A stretch of DNA of 5,735 nucleotides, from assembly GCA_947465275.1 (NCBI GenBank), contig CANIAI010000175.1, positions 1-5,735 of the forward strand, read 5' to 3'. Below, in pieces: positions 5,238 to 5,735 of the stretch (positions are counted from its first letter, which is position 1; every line of letters starts with the position of its first letter). The DNA comes from Acidobacteriota bacterium (GTDB lineage: Bacteria > Acidobacteriota > Vicinamibacteria > Vicinamibacterales > UBA2999). Made by a program: the position numbers and the translations under genes. The notes beneath the pieces were generated by a model. It did not search any database and was not told where the DNA came from. It worked only from the letters and a program-made list of their open reading frames with translations.

Positions 5238-5564
5238 ATGCCGAGCCGCAGAGCCCCATCCCCCGACGAACACCGTCTGTCCGTAGACAGGTGCCGAGAG
5301 CTGCTCGGGGATGCAGGAGTTGGGCTCAGTGACGACCGCGTTGTGGAGATCCGCGAGCACCTGTACACCCTGGCTGCGGTCCTGACTCGGAGCCGTGCCA
5401 CAGGTCTCCAGTTGCCCTATGATGCGGCTGTGCAAGCCATGTCGCGCGAGCGTCGTACCGAGGTTGAGGAGCGGGCCGGCATCCTGCAGTTCGAGGGTGG
5501 ATTGCCTCCCGACCAGGCCGAACGCTTGGCGCTGGGCGAACGGGTTTCACGGCTGAAGAGCTAG
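5238..5564 (+). CDS. Small conserved-type protein encoded just upstream of the serine recombinase
   Basis: This 108-residue protein is largely helical by composition and has no signal or membrane segment. Residues 17-50 (CRELLGDAGVGLSDDRVV and following EIREHLYTLAAVLT) match a pattern I recall in small proteins encoded beside serine recombinases in proteobacterial islands. The C-terminal stretch EERAGILQFEGGLPPDQAERLA resembles a tail motif found in several plasmid and island proteins. No enzymatic residues stand out. The frame is open further upstream, but there it overlaps the HTH gene and no better start exists, so ATG 5238 is chosen despite lacking an RBS. Its stop lies five bases before the recombinase start, which implies co-translation. 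A helper or directionality role for the recombinase is possible but unproven. Confidence 0.78.
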   Translation: MPSRRAPSPDEHRLSVDRCRELLGDAGVGLSDDRVVEIREHLYTLAAVLTRSRATGLQLPYDAAVQAMSRERRTEVEERAGILQFEGGLPPDQAERLALGERVSRLKS

Positions 5565-5567
5565 GAG
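5563..5567 (+). promoter_or_regulatory. Ribosome binding site of the recombinase, overlapping the previous stop
   Basis: AGGAG begins inside the TAG stop of the preceding gene and ends only two bases before the ATG at 5570. Such close spacing suggests that efficient start depends on ribosomes ending the upstream gene. Confidence 0.6.
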
Positions 5568-5569
5568 CT

Positions 5570-5735
5570 ATGCAGGCGGTCATCTACTGCCGCGTTTCGA
5601 CGGCAGAACAGACGCTAAATCTGAGTCTCCCTACTCAGGAGAAGGCTTGCCGCGACTACTGCAAGCGCAACGGCTTTGAGGTCGCACAGGTCTTCGTCGA
5701 GAGGGGCGAGTCAGCCAAGACCGCCGACCGCCCCC
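5570..5735 (+). CDS. Large serine recombinase (resolvase/invertase superfamily), N-terminus only
   Basis: Fifty-five codons are visible before the window ends. The protein opens MQAVIYCRVSTAEQ, with the nucleophile S10 in the CRVS motif and R8 beside it. It continues with NLSLPTQEKACRDYC and FVERGESAKTADRP, the standard first helix region and the GESAKT-DRP loop of large serine recombinases. These enzymes cut both att sites, form a 5' phosphoserine link and exchange strands by subunit rotation, integrating or excising an element. The arginines near residue 70, the recombinase domain, the zinc ribbon and the coiled coil lie outside the window, so size and intactness are unknown. It ends a tight operon with the HTH and small genes. 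Transposase-type members of the family are an alternative to a phage-type integrase. Confidence 0.93.
   Translation, partial: MQAVIYCRVSTAEQTLNLSLPTQEKACRDYCKRNGFEVAQVFVERGESAKTADRP

Noticed and set aside
1..5735. CRISPR array, rRNA or complete insertion sequence
   Set aside because: No regularly spaced repeats, no rRNA-like stretch, and no transposase flanked by inverted repeats was seen. The only recombination gene is the partial serine recombinase at the right edge.

Overview
The window is GC-rich bacterial DNA made of two different parts. The left 2.6 kb holds one minus-strand gene that runs off the left edge. The right 2.8 kb is a run of small plus-strand genes ending in the start of a large serine recombinase. 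Large, exported, multi-domain proteins with Ig-like and repeated beta-sandwich modules are common in soil groups such as Acidobacteriota, Planctomycetota and Gemmatimonadota. I lean to Acidobacteriota, but this is a weak inference.

Region 1 (1-2624, minus) encodes an exported nitrilase-superfamily (carbon-nitrogen hydrolase) protein. It has a signal peptide, an N-terminal beta-rich module, a nitrilase domain with a complete Glu-Lys-Cys triad, a bacterial Ig-like domain, and at least two tandem copies of a module of about 187 residues. The 874 residues visible are incomplete at the C-terminus.

Region 2 (2625-2924) is a divergent gap with no convincing gene. It holds a strong RBS for the nitrilase gene, a purine-rich tract, an 8-bp direct repeat, overlapping hairpins that share an arm, and a possible 8-codon leader frame. 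It is the most likely place for a junction between host chromosome and an inserted element, but no attachment site could be proven.

Region 3 (2925-3993, plus) has two small accessory genes: a four-cysteine zinc-ribbon protein and a small lipoprotein.

Region 4 (3994-4450) is a 457-bp non-coding stretch full of inverted repeats. Its last 80 bp place a palindrome, a long hairpin, and a second, mutually exclusive hairpin plus a T-run directly before the next gene. This looks like an operator and attenuator.

Region 5 (4451-5735, plus) is a compact operon: an unrecognised protein of 239 residues with a probable C-terminal helix-turn-helix, a 108-residue protein, and a large serine recombinase cut by the window edge. 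Helically spaced short direct repeats lie between the first two genes. My reading is that this is the integration and control module of an integrative element carrying the genes of region 3. The HTH protein and the small protein are candidates for a regulator or a recombination directionality factor.
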